Assembly: GCA_028554795.2 (NCBI GenBank)
Contig: CM068838.1
Coordinates: forward strand, 92,214,974 to 92,278,973
Direction: 5' to 3'
Source of the DNA: Sinohyriopsis cumingii
Lineage: Eukaryota; Mollusca; Bivalvia; Unionida; Unionidae
DNA: 64,000 bases
A program made the position numbers and the translations under genes. Positions 45,690 through 57,204 of the stretch are shown here, one piece after another (positions within the stretch are counted from its first letter, which is position 1; every line of letters begins with the position of its first letter). The notes beneath the pieces are model-generated. The model searched no databases, was not told the origin of the DNA, and saw nothing but the letters and a program-made list of their open reading frames with translations.

Positions 45690-46125
45690 CATGATCACGT
45701 TTTTACTTCTTATAAAGACTCCTCAGAATAATGTCTTTCCCTCTCTATAAAGTCCCCTCAGAATAATGTTTTTCTCTCTCTAAGAAGTAAATCCAGTCCA
45801 GGATAATGCTTTTACCCAATCTTCAATGAATTCTTAGCATAATTCTTTTCCCTTTTTACAATGACTGCTCAAGATAATGCATTTCCCTCTCTATAAAATC
45901 CCCAAGGATAATGCTTTTCCCTCACATGAAGTCCTCTTGGGATAATGCTTTTGCCTCTCATTAAGTCCCCTTGGGATAATGCTTTTCCCTCTCATTAAGT
46001 CCTCTTGGGATAATGCTTTTCCCTCTCATTAAGTCCCCCTGGGATAATGCTTTTCCCTCTCATGAAGTCCCCTTTGGATAATGCTTTTCCCTCTCAAAAG
46101 ACTTCTCAGGATGATATTGTTCCAT
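45690..46125. repeat. about 34-bp minisatellite, 12 units, graded divergence
   Basis: GGGATAATGCTTTTCCCTCT followed by CATTAAGTCCCCTT. The units between 45900 and 46080 are nearly identical while the left ones are eroded and vary in length, as if the array had recently expanded at its right side. Confidence 0.92.
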
Positions 46126-47881
46126 CTCTACAAAATCCCTGTGTTAGTGACATGTCTCAGAACTCAAAAGGTAACACTGTGAAAAGCCCCTCCACCCCAC
46201 TAATTCCATGGCAACAGTTTAATCATGATAAAATGGCACATATTTCCGACATATAAATGGGGATTAATGTGTGTGTGTGTGTGTGTTGGGAGATATACAT
46301 GGGGCTTAAGTGGGGAAGGAATGTAAATTGGGACCTAAAATAAGTAATAAAATAACTACTGTATTGTAACTTTTCCCACAAGCTTTGTAGTAAACTTGTG
46401 ACATAAAAGATTTTTTGATTATGAAATGTAAACTTCTTGAATTAAAAAGGTACAAACCTTGAAGAACTGGCAAAGCTACTTTCCATTCCATCCTCTCATA
46501 TGTGAACTTCATTGTCTAAATTTTATCTCTTAAGTACATGCCACACAATATCCAATAAAGAAAGCTGACATGACTGATATTGCAATCAATATTTACACAT
46601 TTACGTCAGAACAGAAATCCTTTGAAATTACAGGCGCTTCAGCGTTAATAAAAACACACAAAGCCAAACTGAAAACTAATCAAACAGTGAAAGACTTCAC
46701 TAGAAAAAGAAAATAAACAAAACTATTTCTAACTTTTGAATTGGTTTTGAAAAGCTGATTAAACAAGTAAAGTGTACAAAGAGTCACAAGCATGGCAAGG
46801 ATCAACATTACAAGAATCCAGGTAATTTCTTAATATAGCCGACTTCCCGATTGTCAATGTGGACAAATTTGGTATAGTTTATAAATCATTTAAGATTGGA
46901 ATTATTGAATCCTGATATACTCAAGGACATTTCTGTGTTAATCTTACATAGCATCTCATAGCAGAATGTCAATCGAATCTAAATCCTTTTTTAGAAATGC
47001 CACTTTTTCAACTGGAAATGAGACAAAATTTTGGTCTAATTAAAGACAAATTAAATTGCTGTAAATCACCAATTTTCATGAAGTGCACATACAAGCATAA
47101 GCTTTTTCAAGCTTCTGCTCTGCTTCATTTTCAAGCTGTAAGAACCATGTTTCTTGAGCACAACTCAAAATTTACTTTGCTGTTGAGGCAATTTTTAACG
47201 TTCATTAAATAGTCACAGTTGAGTAAACACTACGATCCAGCATATCAACCCTAACATTTCTTCAGCAAATGCCAAATTATAATTCCTAATCAATGCACAC
47301 TTCATGGTAATACAGCTGAGACTTGTTCTTTGATCAAACATTTATCCCAAACCAGCTACAATAACTTGCCTCAGTCATTAGCTGTTTTAAGGATTGAAAA
47401 GAAATCCGTTTAATCTCCTTTGCTATATAACGTGCAAGAATGCCTGTCAATTTCATCAATACATCTATGCATCAGTCCCATCTGGTATTATAGACACAAA
47501 AGAAAAAGCAACAGCTGTACCCATTGATCTGCTGAATCTACAATAAATTATTTTTTATCTTATTTGTAGTCATCAATGGAAATTAAAGGATAAGCCATAC
47601 TAATGTAGCACTCAAGTTTTACACAAGAATATGTACATGTTGTCATTTGTTTGTATTGGATTATGTTCCCCCATCCATACTGAGCATTCATGATTTGTCC
47701 TATACTGACAAAATGGTCTTATAAAATCAGAATGCATCTTACAGAGGGAAATAATTACTATATTCTGTGCAACAAACACTTCAACTAAAAACATACTGAA
47801 AAAGACTTTAAAATATTTTGTGCTTTTATGGCTGAATGAACCTTCTTCATGTAGAAATTACAAACTCTTTAACCTTGATGA
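46126..47881. other. spacer, no gene seen
   Basis: Includes a (GT)n run at 46267-46287. No coding stretch with support. Confidence 0.4.
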
Positions 47882-47895
47882 GAATACAATTCTGA

Positions 47896-48119
47896 TGTTG
47901 TTGTTGTTGTAGGGTTTAACGCCATTTTCAGCACAAGATAGGCTATACATGGCGGCCAGTATAATTGGTGGAAGAACCACCGACCCACGAGAAGCTACTG
48001 GCAGGCTTTCTCACGTATCAACGTTAGCCGAGGCTGGACTCGAACTCACGCAGACAGAGGTGAGATGGCAGTGATCCGTAACGGCGAGCGCTTTAGACCA
48101 CTCGGCCACTCGGGGCCCC
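47896..48119 (-). mobile_element. SINE family A, young copy with target duplication
   Basis: Flanked by an exact 14-bp direct repeat GAATACAATTCTGA (47882-47895 and 48120-48133). On the minus strand the head GGGGCCCCGAGTGGCCGAGT carries box A (GTGGCCGAGTGGTC) and box B (GAGTTCGAGTCCA). The body has GAGAAAGCCTGCCAGTAGCT and GCCATGTATAGCCTATCTTG, and the tail is GGCGTTAAACCCTACAACAA with an AAC repeat. The head resembles a class II tRNA (Leu/Ser-like GCCGAGTGGTC). It is transcribed by polymerase III and mobilised by a LINE in trans (family knowledge). Confidence 0.93.
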
Positions 48120-48410
48120 GAATACAATTCTGAAATGTCCAATTTGGAGGTATGAACATGGATGCATAATCATTGTGAAATACAACGATGAAAAGTGAAT
48201 AACAGTTACTGACTGAAATCGCAGATTTAAAACCCTGATCATTCAGTATATAAACATCATTTAGAAAGTAATCTATTGCATTTCAGAAATCATCCAACAA
48301 AGTAAATATGATTAATTAATATATATATATATATAATTGAATCACCATTAGTTTAAGACGTCTAACAAACACTATGTATGGCACAGAACCACAAAAATGC
48401 AAATCACCAT

Positions 48411-48600
48411 ATAAACTTGCTCTGAAGCTGAGTCCCACTAAAATCAATGCTGACACAGGTCTGCTGGCACATTATGCAATGGCAAATCTGGGTCTCTGCT
48501 GTTTGTTTTACTGATTATTCCTTACAAACTGTCAGCACATTATGAAATGACAGCTGTGGGTCTGCAGTTGGCAATTTGAGCCATCTTATAAGTGAATATA
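48411..48600. mobile_element. palindromic MITE, family P, diverged
   Basis: GGCACATTATGCAATGGCAA, ATCTGGGTCTCTGCTGTTTG, ACTGATTATTCCTTACAAAC and CATCTTATAAGTGAATATA follow the order of the family. The left terminus is eroded. Confidence 0.78.
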
Positions 48601-48611
48601 AAGGTAATTTC

Positions 48612-48835
48612 AATTGGACAATAGCAATGGATATCTTGAACACAATGCTGTTCCGCTGTGGACAATAGCAATGGATATCTTGAACACAATGCTGTTCCTC
48701 TGTGGACAATAGCAATGGATATCTTGAACACAATGCTGTTTCTCTGTGGACAACAGCAATGGATATCTTGAACACAATGCTGTTGCTCTGTGGACAATAG
48801 CAGCGGATATCTTGAACACAATGCTGTTCTTCTGC
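48612..48835. repeat. 44-bp minisatellite, 5 units
   Basis: GACAATAGCAATGGATATCT, TGAACACAATGCTGTTCCTC and TGTG, nearly perfect. It starts a dozen bases after the end of a P element, so the repeat may have grown from its flank. Three overlapping minus-strand frames are by-products. Confidence 0.95.
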
Positions 48836-49138
48836 ATGGTATTTTTCAGAGTTCAAATAATGAAAGTTTCAACTTATCTACATTTAGATGACTCGGCTGA
48901 TAAGATGTTTTAAGTTATCTATTCATGAGATATGACTATGCTTATGAACGTTCATTTCAGGTTATCCACCCATTCAGAATCAATATTCTGATAACAGACT
49001 TTAAGTTATCTACTTTTAGAGATGAGGGAAATAAATTTTTTGTAGAAATATACTAAACTTTATGGTTTTTCACCTTTTTTAATACTCACTTAAAGAGCAT
49101 AGAGTCATTACAATAAATTCAAATTATAGCTGTCTACA

Positions 49139-49140
<2 letters not shown>

Positions 49141-49187
<47 letters not shown>
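49141..49187. repeat. (CA)n microsatellite
   Basis: About 22 CA pairs with one TA interruption near the start. Confidence 0.96.
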
Positions 49188-49189
<2 letters not shown>

Positions 49190-49627
49190 TGGAAATGCAG
49201 ACTTTAAAGTGAGATACATATCAGAACAGTGGATAGAACTTATGCAATACATTCTTGATCAAAGCAGATATAATTACACCAAGCACCATAAAGCAGTGTG
49301 AAAAAGGCATCAGTCAACAGGTACATAGGGTGTCTAAGTTTAATGATGGTTTGTCAATGCCACTGAGGCTAATGGGTCCTGAAGTCCATTATACAAAGCA
49401 CAAGCTGACACTGTCTGTATGACACATGGCAATCTGATGGACACAACTGTGACCATCATGACTCACTATATATAGCCATATGTACAACAACACCCTAAAC
49501 ACAACAAACCCAAGTCTAACAATTTATAAAACTGTCACCATCAGAACTTAAGTGCCACATATACCCATAAGTATAACACCAACCCAACTGATAAACAGCA
49601 CAGTCCTACCATTGATAAAGCTAACAG

Positions 49628-49960
49628 AGAGTGTGTGTGTGTGTGTGAGTGTGTGAATTGGATTTATTACGTAACTTTAATAACTAGTCGGTCATATTGC
49701 TAAGATGTCTGCAGTGTGGCAGGTTAATGTCATATCTAGCACTGTGGCATCATGCTACAGACATGTGGCATCATATCCCACCCAGTCACATTAATCCTGA
49801 CACCAGGCTAGCCAGTCCTGACACTAACCAGTCTAAATGCCGAGTGCCTAGCATTTGTATTATTTTTATAAGTCTTTGGTATGACTCAACTAGTGTTCGA
49901 AACCTGCGACCTCCCGCATCAGAGGCAGATACTCTAACCACTATGCAACAAGAGCAGTCC
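49628..49960 (-). mobile_element. SINE family B, near full length
   Basis: On the minus strand the 5' tRNA-like head contains GTGGTTAGAGTATCTGCCTC and box B GGTTTCGAACAC. The body has AAGACTTATAAAAATAATAC and GTCAGGATTAATGTGACTGG, and the 3' end is a (CA)n tail (seen as GTGTGTGT at 49629-49648). Confidence 0.85.
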
Positions 49961-50932
49961 TTAAACAAACAGAACTTATATGTAGGTCTTCTATATATAC
50001 CAACCTGTACATCACCAACTGGACTGATATGAAGTGCACACTTGGATTTGCTGCTTCATAACATTCTTGTAGATGTCATCAACAACAGAATAACTGAAGT
50101 GCCAAATAACCCTGCCATGCCTTGTGCTGTTCACAATCTCAGGTCTATAAATATACACAGTCAGGGCTCATCAAATCTTATAGTCCAATATTTCAGACTA
50201 TTCGTCTTTCAAGTCAGACAAGTAAAATTTTTCAAGGCACTGGCACGTCCACCTTCATCTGGCCATTCAAATACCTTCCAGATAACTAAATCTACCTCTC
50301 TTCTTTTATTCCTTCATATCCTGTGATATATCACACCTGCCATAAATGGTCTTTGATAACTGTCACATGTGCAGGTGTTCCATTATTGCCTTACTGCATA
50401 ATGGGCAAAGGTACTGAATTATCAGTCAGTCAGAACACAGAAAACAAAACAAATCCAGTTGTATTGATCAGCATTGTTTTAAACATTATGATTTACTCAG
50501 CCATGCAGATCACCCTTTGATTTCAATCCAATGAGTCAGTGCAACAAAAAATGAATGGAAGGCACTTTTGTAATTAAATGACAACAACGAGCCATTAATT
50601 TTTTAATTGATTATATATGGGATCAACTACATTGTGAGATTTTTTAACAATTATGCTAAATAAACATGTACGTGTGTTAAGATTAAAAAAGAAATGCATG
50701 TTATTATCACTTTAGAAGTATCTGTCAAATGATGTTATCTTTTCTAATTGGACAAAATGTAAGTTTACTTTAAGATTAAAATTCATGTGAAAGTGGCAGT
50801 CTGCTAGTTTGTCTGATATAACTATTTTTTTCAAGAAGAATAAGCAATACTGTGCCAGTGAAAACTGCCAAATATGACACAAGAGAATGAAATATTTTCA
50901 GATAAATTGGTTTGAAAACTACCATCGGCTTG

Positions 50933-51180
50933 GGGGCCCCGAGTGGCCGAGTGGTCTAAAGCGCTCTCCGTTACGGGTCACTGCCATCTCACCTCTGTCT
51001 GCGTGGGTTCAAGTCACGGATTCGGCTACTGTGGGTATGTGAGAAAGCTTGCCAGTAGCTTCTCGTGGGTCGGTGGTTCTTTCCGGGGTTTTCCCGGGTT
51101 CTTCCTCCACCATTAATACTGGCCGCCATGTATAGCCTATCGTGTGTTGAAAAATGGCGTTAAACCCTACAATAACAATA
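50933..51180 (+). mobile_element. SINE family A, full-length copy with target duplication
   Basis: Flanked by an exact 12-bp direct repeat ACCATCGGCTTG (50921-50932 and 51181-51192). It starts GGGGCCCCGAGTGGCCGAGT (box A) and has box-B-like GGGTTCAAGTCAC. The body carries GAGAAAGCTTGCCAGTAGCT and GGCCGCCATGTATAGCCTAT, and the 3' tail is GGCGTTAAACCCTACAATAA with an AAC/AAT repeat. At 248 bp it is the best reference copy of the family in the window. Confidence 0.95.
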
Positions 51181-51366
51181 ACCATCGGCTTGAATTCATT
51201 GACTCTAAGGAAAGATGTTTTGCAGTTGCCAGTATTGCAAACAATGTCTCAAACTGGCATGGGCTGGAAGTTGAACCAGTGTTTTTTGTCAAATGGAACT
51301 GATAAATTAAGGATTTGATAAAATGCTATACATTTATAGGTTACTGCATACCCATGGATAAATATG

Positions 51367-51688
51367 TGTGTGTGTGTGTGTGATTTGGATTTTTAATGTA
51401 GCTTTAACAATTTTTCAGTTATATCGCTACGATATCTGCAGTGTGGCAGTTTATAGTGATGTCCAGCACTGAAGCATCATGCCACAGTCATGTAGCATGA
51501 TGTCCAACCCAGTCACATTATCCTGACACCAGGTCGATTAGTCCTAACACTAACCTATTAATGCTGAGCGCCAAGCAAGGCAACTATTAGCACCATTTTT
51601 TAAGTCTTTGGTCTGACTTGGCCAGGGATTGAACCCATGACCTCCTGCATATGAGGTGGATGCTCTAACCACTAAACCACTGGAGTGG
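51367..51688 (-). mobile_element. SINE family B, full-length copy
   Basis: The minus-strand head CCACTCCAGTGGTTTAGTGG and GGTTAGAGCATCCACCTCAT contains box A, and GGGTTCAATCCCTGG is box B. The body includes GGTGTCAGGATAATGTGACT, and the tail runs TTAAAAATCCAAATCACACA into (CA)n (seen as GTGTGTGT at 51367-51381). Confidence 0.9.
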
Positions 51689-52262
51689 TCCACATGAAGA
51701 AAATCATGAACAAGTATTTTTTTGTTTGATTGATACTGTATGACATTAGAAATACAGTATTGTTTAGGTGAAAAGTAAATAATTTCCCATTACTACGTAG
51801 TACTGTTTTTATTATATATACTTTTATTAAAAAAGTCTAGGACTGTTTTAACATGACCTATTTCTTCTCAATACACAACACACGGAGAAATAAAGGTATT
51901 TGGTAAATCATTTGAGGCCAACACGTCATCAATATAAATAGCAAATATCATATACTTGCCACACTCCATACCTGATTCACAAATTAGTGACCAAGTACAA
52001 CAATTCACCTGCCACAGTGCAATAAGGACCTCTGACAAGCCTTAGATAAATCATTATTCCTAGATTATTGATGTGACTGTAAGGTACTGTCCTAATGGTT
52101 TATAATGATAACACACTATATGAATTTCTGCCTTAATAATGTAATACTGCTGTAAAGAAGAAAAAAAACCCTAAGTAATAGTAGTCACTTTCAATGCCAA
52201 GAATCCAGGATCATGGTAGTACCCAATGAATATGCAATTTTTAACTAAGATGAATATATGTA

Positions 52263-52440
52263 GTGTGTATGTATGTGATTTGGATTTTTTAATATAGCTT
52301 TAACAATTTTCCAATCATATCTCTATGATATCTGCAGTGTGGCAGTTTATAGTAATGTCTAGCACTGGGGCATCATGCTTGCAGACACCTACCCAGATGT
52401 CCCACCCAGTCACATTATCCTGACACCAACCTCTTTATGT
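52263..52440 (-). mobile_element. SINE family B, interrupted by a SINE A
   Basis: The 3' half of SINE B on the minus strand (CTGCAGTGTGGCAGTTTATA and CACCCAGTCACATTATCCTG as seen on the plus strand). It stops at ACCAACCTCTTTATG exactly where a plus-strand SINE A begins. The missing 5' half is not found on the other side, so the insertion was accompanied by loss, or the two merely abut. Confidence 0.8.
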
Positions 52441-52633
52441 GGGACCCCGAGTGGCTCAGTGGTCGAAAGCACTCACCGTTCTGAATCACTACCATCTCAC
52501 CTGTGTCTGCATGGGTTTGAGTCTCAGATTCAGCTAATGTGGGTACATGAGAAAGCCTGCCAGTAGCTTCTCATGGGTTGGTGGTTCTTCCCGGGGTTTT
52601 CCAGGGTTTGTCTTCCACCAGTTATACTGGCTG
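52441..52633 (+). mobile_element. SINE family A, diverged, tail missing
   Basis: GGGACCCCGAGTGGCTCAGT (box A region), GGGTTTGAGTCTCA (box B) and GAGAAAGCCTGCCAGTAGCT match the family. It ends at TTATACTGGCTGCC without the conserved TTAAACCC tail. Confidence 0.85.
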
Positions 52634-52664
52634 CCAAATATACTGGCTGACAAATACATATGTT

Positions 52665-52800
52665 CAGGGTAAACAATGTATAGTTACCAGTAATCTGTGG
52701 AAGGTAACCAATGTACAGTTACTGGTAATCTGTGGAAGGTAGCCAATGTACACTTAACCAGTTATCTGTGGAAGGTAACCAATGTAGAGTTAACCTGAAG
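52665..52800. repeat. 35-bp minisatellite, 4 units
   Basis: GGTAACCAATGTACAGTTAC followed by TGGTAATCTGTGGAA. Starts shortly after the SINE A fragment. Confidence 0.9.
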
Positions 52801-53462
52801 AGTAACCAATAATAATATACAATTTATAGACAGTATAGTCATCAATCCATAGTAAGTATACCATTGGATACTATATCTACTTCCAATGACACTAGTCGGA
52901 AATGACATTCTTTGCATGCTTTTGAACATAAGAAACGCTTAACCTATGTTAATAGACCATAAAATGGAGATCACAGTGATCCTTGTTAGGCTGTAGTACT
53001 AACAGAAATGTGTCTAATCATTAAGTTTTATGATTAAAAAATAAACAGCACTCCAAAAATGAACCTTTGACATAACATTTTCAAAATTCAATGATGCATG
53101 AAACAGTGGTCACTGAGACCTCTTTTGCAATAATTTTGTAGTACTTTTCAAGATGCATAATACAGACAGATGAGTTATGGACAGATAGGCAAATGGACAT
53201 GTTGACAGATATATAGCAGGTATAAAAACAGAAAATTTGCTTTTGTGGCATGAAAATCTCATCATATCACCTACATACAAAACTAATTTCATTTTCCTAC
53301 ATCAACTAGTTTTTACATGATCATGTAAATACATTTTGGGAAAAAGATTACATGCATGCTGACAGACAGGGCCAAATCTAGATACCACCAATACAAGAAG
53401 TGGGACTCCACAATGTTTAACAATGTTGCCATTTTTGTGCATGAAATCCCATTATTTTATCA

Positions 53463-53674
53463 TATATATTCACTAATAAGTCAAGTTCTACTGCAAGCTG
53501 CACAGATCCAGATCTCCTGTCATGCGCTGCGCAGGCAGACATGGGTCTGTGTAGTTTTGTTAGCAGTAATCATTGGGGATAAAAAGCATTGACCCTGATC
53601 TACAGGCACATTATGCTAAGGCAGATCATGCATTTTGTTGTTGGCAGTTTACCTCAACTTATAAGCAAGTACAC
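53463..53674. mobile_element. palindromic MITE, family P
   Basis: Ends ATTCACTAATAAGTCAAGTT and the complement of TCAACTTATAAGCAAGTAC. The interior has GCACAGATCCAGATCTCCTG facing GCAGACATGGGTCTGTGTAG and then GCAGTAATCATTGGG. Confidence 0.82.
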
Positions 53675-54097
53675 ATGGTACTCCAATTGTGTCAGCACTA
53701 AGCAGTCTTCTTGTGATTCTGCACTGCTGTAAAACATAAAAACAAACCAAACCATACCAAACCAAGCCATAAACCTCTTTCAAGTAAAATCAGTCTATGA
53801 AAGGTAAAACAGATTTTCTGAGACAAATACCTCCAATCAACATATATCTGATAATTTTGTTGGCTTGATGTTCCTCAACACAAGATAAAAAATTTCACAA
53901 ATTATATTTGACCTTTTAGATGCTATTGTTAAATTATCAGAATCAATACTTTGAGTGCAGTGATGTAAGAAACGCTAGTTGCCAAATGAGCTATAAAACA
54001 TTAAAGAAACAAACTGGCATTGAAGCAAGAAAGAGTTATTTCAAGACAAAATAGCTGGCACTGTGGTTATTATTATTAAATAAAGTGATTACCATTT

Positions 54098-54305
54098 TTA
54101 CTTGCATTTAAGTCAAGTCCAGCTGCAAATACCATAGATCCTGATATGTCATTGGATAATTCATCTTCAGATCTGGGTCTATTTTGTTTGTTTTACTGAT
54201 TACTCCTTACAAACTGCACAGACCCAGAGCTGCTCAGTGCATTATACAATAGCAGATGTGGGTCTGTGTAGTTTACAGCTGGGCTAATCTTAAAATTTTA
54301 AGTAT
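54098..54305. mobile_element. palindromic MITE, family P
   Basis: TTACTTGCATTTAAGTCAAG, then GATCTGGGTCTATTTTGTTT, TACTCCTTACAAACTGCACA and GACCCAGAGCTGCTCAGTGC. The right end is eroded. Confidence 0.8.
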
Positions 54306-54384
54306 ATAGGATACTTTAAGACCTTGATTATCTTAGCAATATAGTTTTCTGTGTTAAATTTAAATTAATAAATTGTATACACTA

Positions 54385-54558
54385 GCCTGCATGCCCCGTT
54401 CAACAGCAAACAATGTGCTAACAGATCAGAGTCTATCTTGTTTGTTTTACTGATTCATCCAAACAAACTGCATAGAGTAAGATTTGGTGGGCGCATTATG
54501 CAACATCATATATTGTTAATGCAGTCTGAAAGTGGATCCAAGTTACAAGTGATTATAT
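54385..54558. mobile_element. palindromic MITE, family P, diverged neighbour copy
   Basis: GATCAGAGTCTATCTTGTTT, GATTCATCCAAACAAACTGC and AAGTTACAAGTGATTATA keep the family order. It lies 80 bp from the previous copy in the same orientation. Confidence 0.68.
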
Positions 54559-55847
54559 ACCATACAAGTGTTACTAAGATATATCAACAAGGACACAAGT
54601 CCAGGTAAGCCTGAATAGTCTACTCAGTAAATCCTTAGGAAGGCAATTTGCTTCCTTTTTCTCAGCATGAAGCAGCCAAGGAAAGCACTGAATATAATAT
54701 CATACAACAAATAACACAGCAACATTAAAAAACAACCAACCAATCAACTTATAAGCTTATAAACTTAGAGGAAACATAATCAATAGAAGACAACTCTAAG
54801 AATTGTGATAAAATTTAGCCACTTTTTACAATCTGAGATAGAAATTATTATTTCAAAGTGCAAGTGCTGTTGAAAAAAAGCATAATACAGTATCCCCTCA
54901 ATATAAAGTACCTCATTATAATATGGTCCCTTATTATAATGTGGTTGTAGGCATGGATCCCATTCATTACTTAACAGTAATATAAAATACCTCAATACAA
55001 TCCAACCTCAACTATTAGGAGATCCAGTTTTGTCGGATCAATGTACAGACTTAACAAAAAGAATTAAATATAAGATAAACATTCCAATGTCAAGTACAGT
55101 GTAACATTTCTTTACCAGCCATCCATGGGAAGGAAGGAAACTGGTTGTATGAAGGCGATGGCTGCTTAAGAAAGTTACATTTATAATTTCCCCTTCTGTT
55201 AGGTCATCTTTCATTTAGTCAAAAAAGGCATACATAAAAGCTGTAACATTGAGGTTAATCTTGGGTGTAGATGTATGCATATACATGTACATGGAAAACA
55301 AAGTGTTCATCAAGTCAAACTTCCATCAAGGTAGGCATATAGCAAAACTGCCTCACAATTAAGTATGTAATATATTATAATGAATATCCTTATAGCAAGG
55401 TAGTGATGTATTTAGTATACTACTACCTACAGTAAAGGGATCTAGGCCATCCCTGTCTTAAAAATGGATGTCAGACAGAGGTACATTACAGCGAGGAACC
55501 ACTGTACAAGACTGCTGACGGGAGGTGTTTGTTTATGGAAGTAGAGACACTGGAACATTTAAATTTATATATTCACCTTATATTTTTGAAAATATTCTCC
55601 TTAAATATCTTAGGTGAAAATACATGCATCTTTGCTTACTTACTAATGATCCCTAAAATTATAAAAATGCAACCCTACCCACCTCAACCCCCAAGGTCCA
55701 CATAGGCAGTTTATTTGCATATTTTACACCAACAAAACCAAACAGAAATTGCATAATGCATTCAAATTACGTAAAATGTTTAATGTCTTCAAATTACGCA
55801 AAACAAGTTAAGTATTTACAGTAATCCAAAACTGTGAGCATACTCAT
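54559..55847. other. spacer with an old CTC-ATTATAA repeat
   Basis: CAGTATCCCCTCAATATAAA, CCTCATTATAATATGGTCCC and TTATTATAATGTGG (54888-54942) look like scraps of a dispersed family. A CATTCAAATTACGTAAA motif is doubled near 55760-55800. No gene seen. Confidence 0.4.
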
Positions 55848-56830
55848 CTTGATGCCATAAGCAGTCCATACTTTATTATTGATCTTGCTATAAGCAGTCC
55901 ATACTTTATTATTGATCTTGCCATAAGCAGTCCATACTTTATTATTGATCTTGCCATAAGCAGTCCATACTTTATTATTGATATTGCCATAAGCACAGTC
56001 CTTACTTTATTATTAATCTTGCCATAACAGTCCATACTTTATTATGATCTTGCCATGAGCACAGTCCATGCTGTATAATGATCTTACAATAAGCAGTCCA
56101 TACTCTATTATTGATCTTGCCATAAGCAGTCCATACTTTATTATTGATCTTGCCATAAGCAGTCCATACTTTATTATTGATCTTGCCATAAGCAGTCCAT
56201 ACTTTATTATTGATCTTGCCATAAGCAGTCCATACTTTATTATTGATCTTGCCATAAGCAGTCCATACTTTATTATTGATCTTGCCATAAGCAGTCCATA
56301 CTTTATTATTGATCTTGCCATAAGCAGTCCATACTTTATTATTGATCTTGCCATAAGCAGTCCATACTTTATTATTGATCTTGCCATAAGCAGTCCATAC
56401 TTTATTACTGATCTTGCCATAAGCAGTCCATACTTTATTACTGATCTTGCCATAAGCACAGTCCATATTTTATTATTGATATTGCCATAGCACAGTCCTT
56501 ACTTTATTATTAATCTTGCCATAACAGTCCATACTTTATTATGATCTTGCCATAAGCACAGTCCATGCTGTATAATGATCTTACAATAAGCAGTCCATAC
56601 TTTATTATTGATCTGCTATAAGCAGTCCATACTTTATTATTGATCTTGCCATAAGCAGTCCATACATTATTATTGATCTTGCCAGAAGCACAGGCCATAA
56701 TTTATTATGGACTGTGCCATAAACACAGTCCATAATTTATTATGAAACTTGCCACAAGTACAGTTCATACTTTATTATGGAATTTGCCATAAGCTCAGTC
56801 CCTGCTTTATTATGGATCTTGTCATAAGCA
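55848..56830. repeat. 33-bp minisatellite, about 29 units, with a 497-bp internal duplication
   Basis: Units of CATAAGCAGTCCATACTTTA followed by TTATTGATCTTGC. An irregular segment (CAGTCCTTACTTTATTATTA, CATAACAGTCC, CATGCTGTATAATGATCTTA) starts at 55996 and recurs at 56493, so a block of about 497 bp was duplicated. 56109-56455 is the homogeneous core, and the right flank from 56690 is diverged. Three long repetitive frames (140-154 codons, both strands) are by-products of the period. Confidence 0.95.
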
Positions 56831-57204
56831 CAATCTATGATACTATATTTTGGTGCATTCAATCAATACAAAGTATGCATAATCAGGAAAATTTCCAGAT
56901 ATTTCATGCATGTTTAAAATGACAGAATTGATGACTTTCAGAACAACTGCTGTGACAGCCATCTTACTGAATGCACCCTGAATTAGGCATGGTTACTAAG
57001 CCCTTTAAGCATTCTACAAGCAAGAGTGACGGCTTGATAGTCTGGCACTATAAAAGTGTTTTCTGCAATGTTCACAAAAGAAGCCATCATATTTTTAAAA
57101 ATGAGATGAGTTATTAAAGCAGGGAGTACTTACACTCAGTTGAATAAGTTTTTATCTAGAATGCTGAGACACAGTGGCAGATATACAAAGCTTAGATTAT
57201 TTAC
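56831..57204. other. spacer between two arrays, no gene seen
   Basis: Unique-looking DNA with no coding support. Confidence 0.4.

Noticed and set aside
56002-56490. 140-154 codon ORFs on both strands as genes
   Set aside because: By-products of the 33-bp array. Three frames are open at once, which is expected for a period divisible by three.
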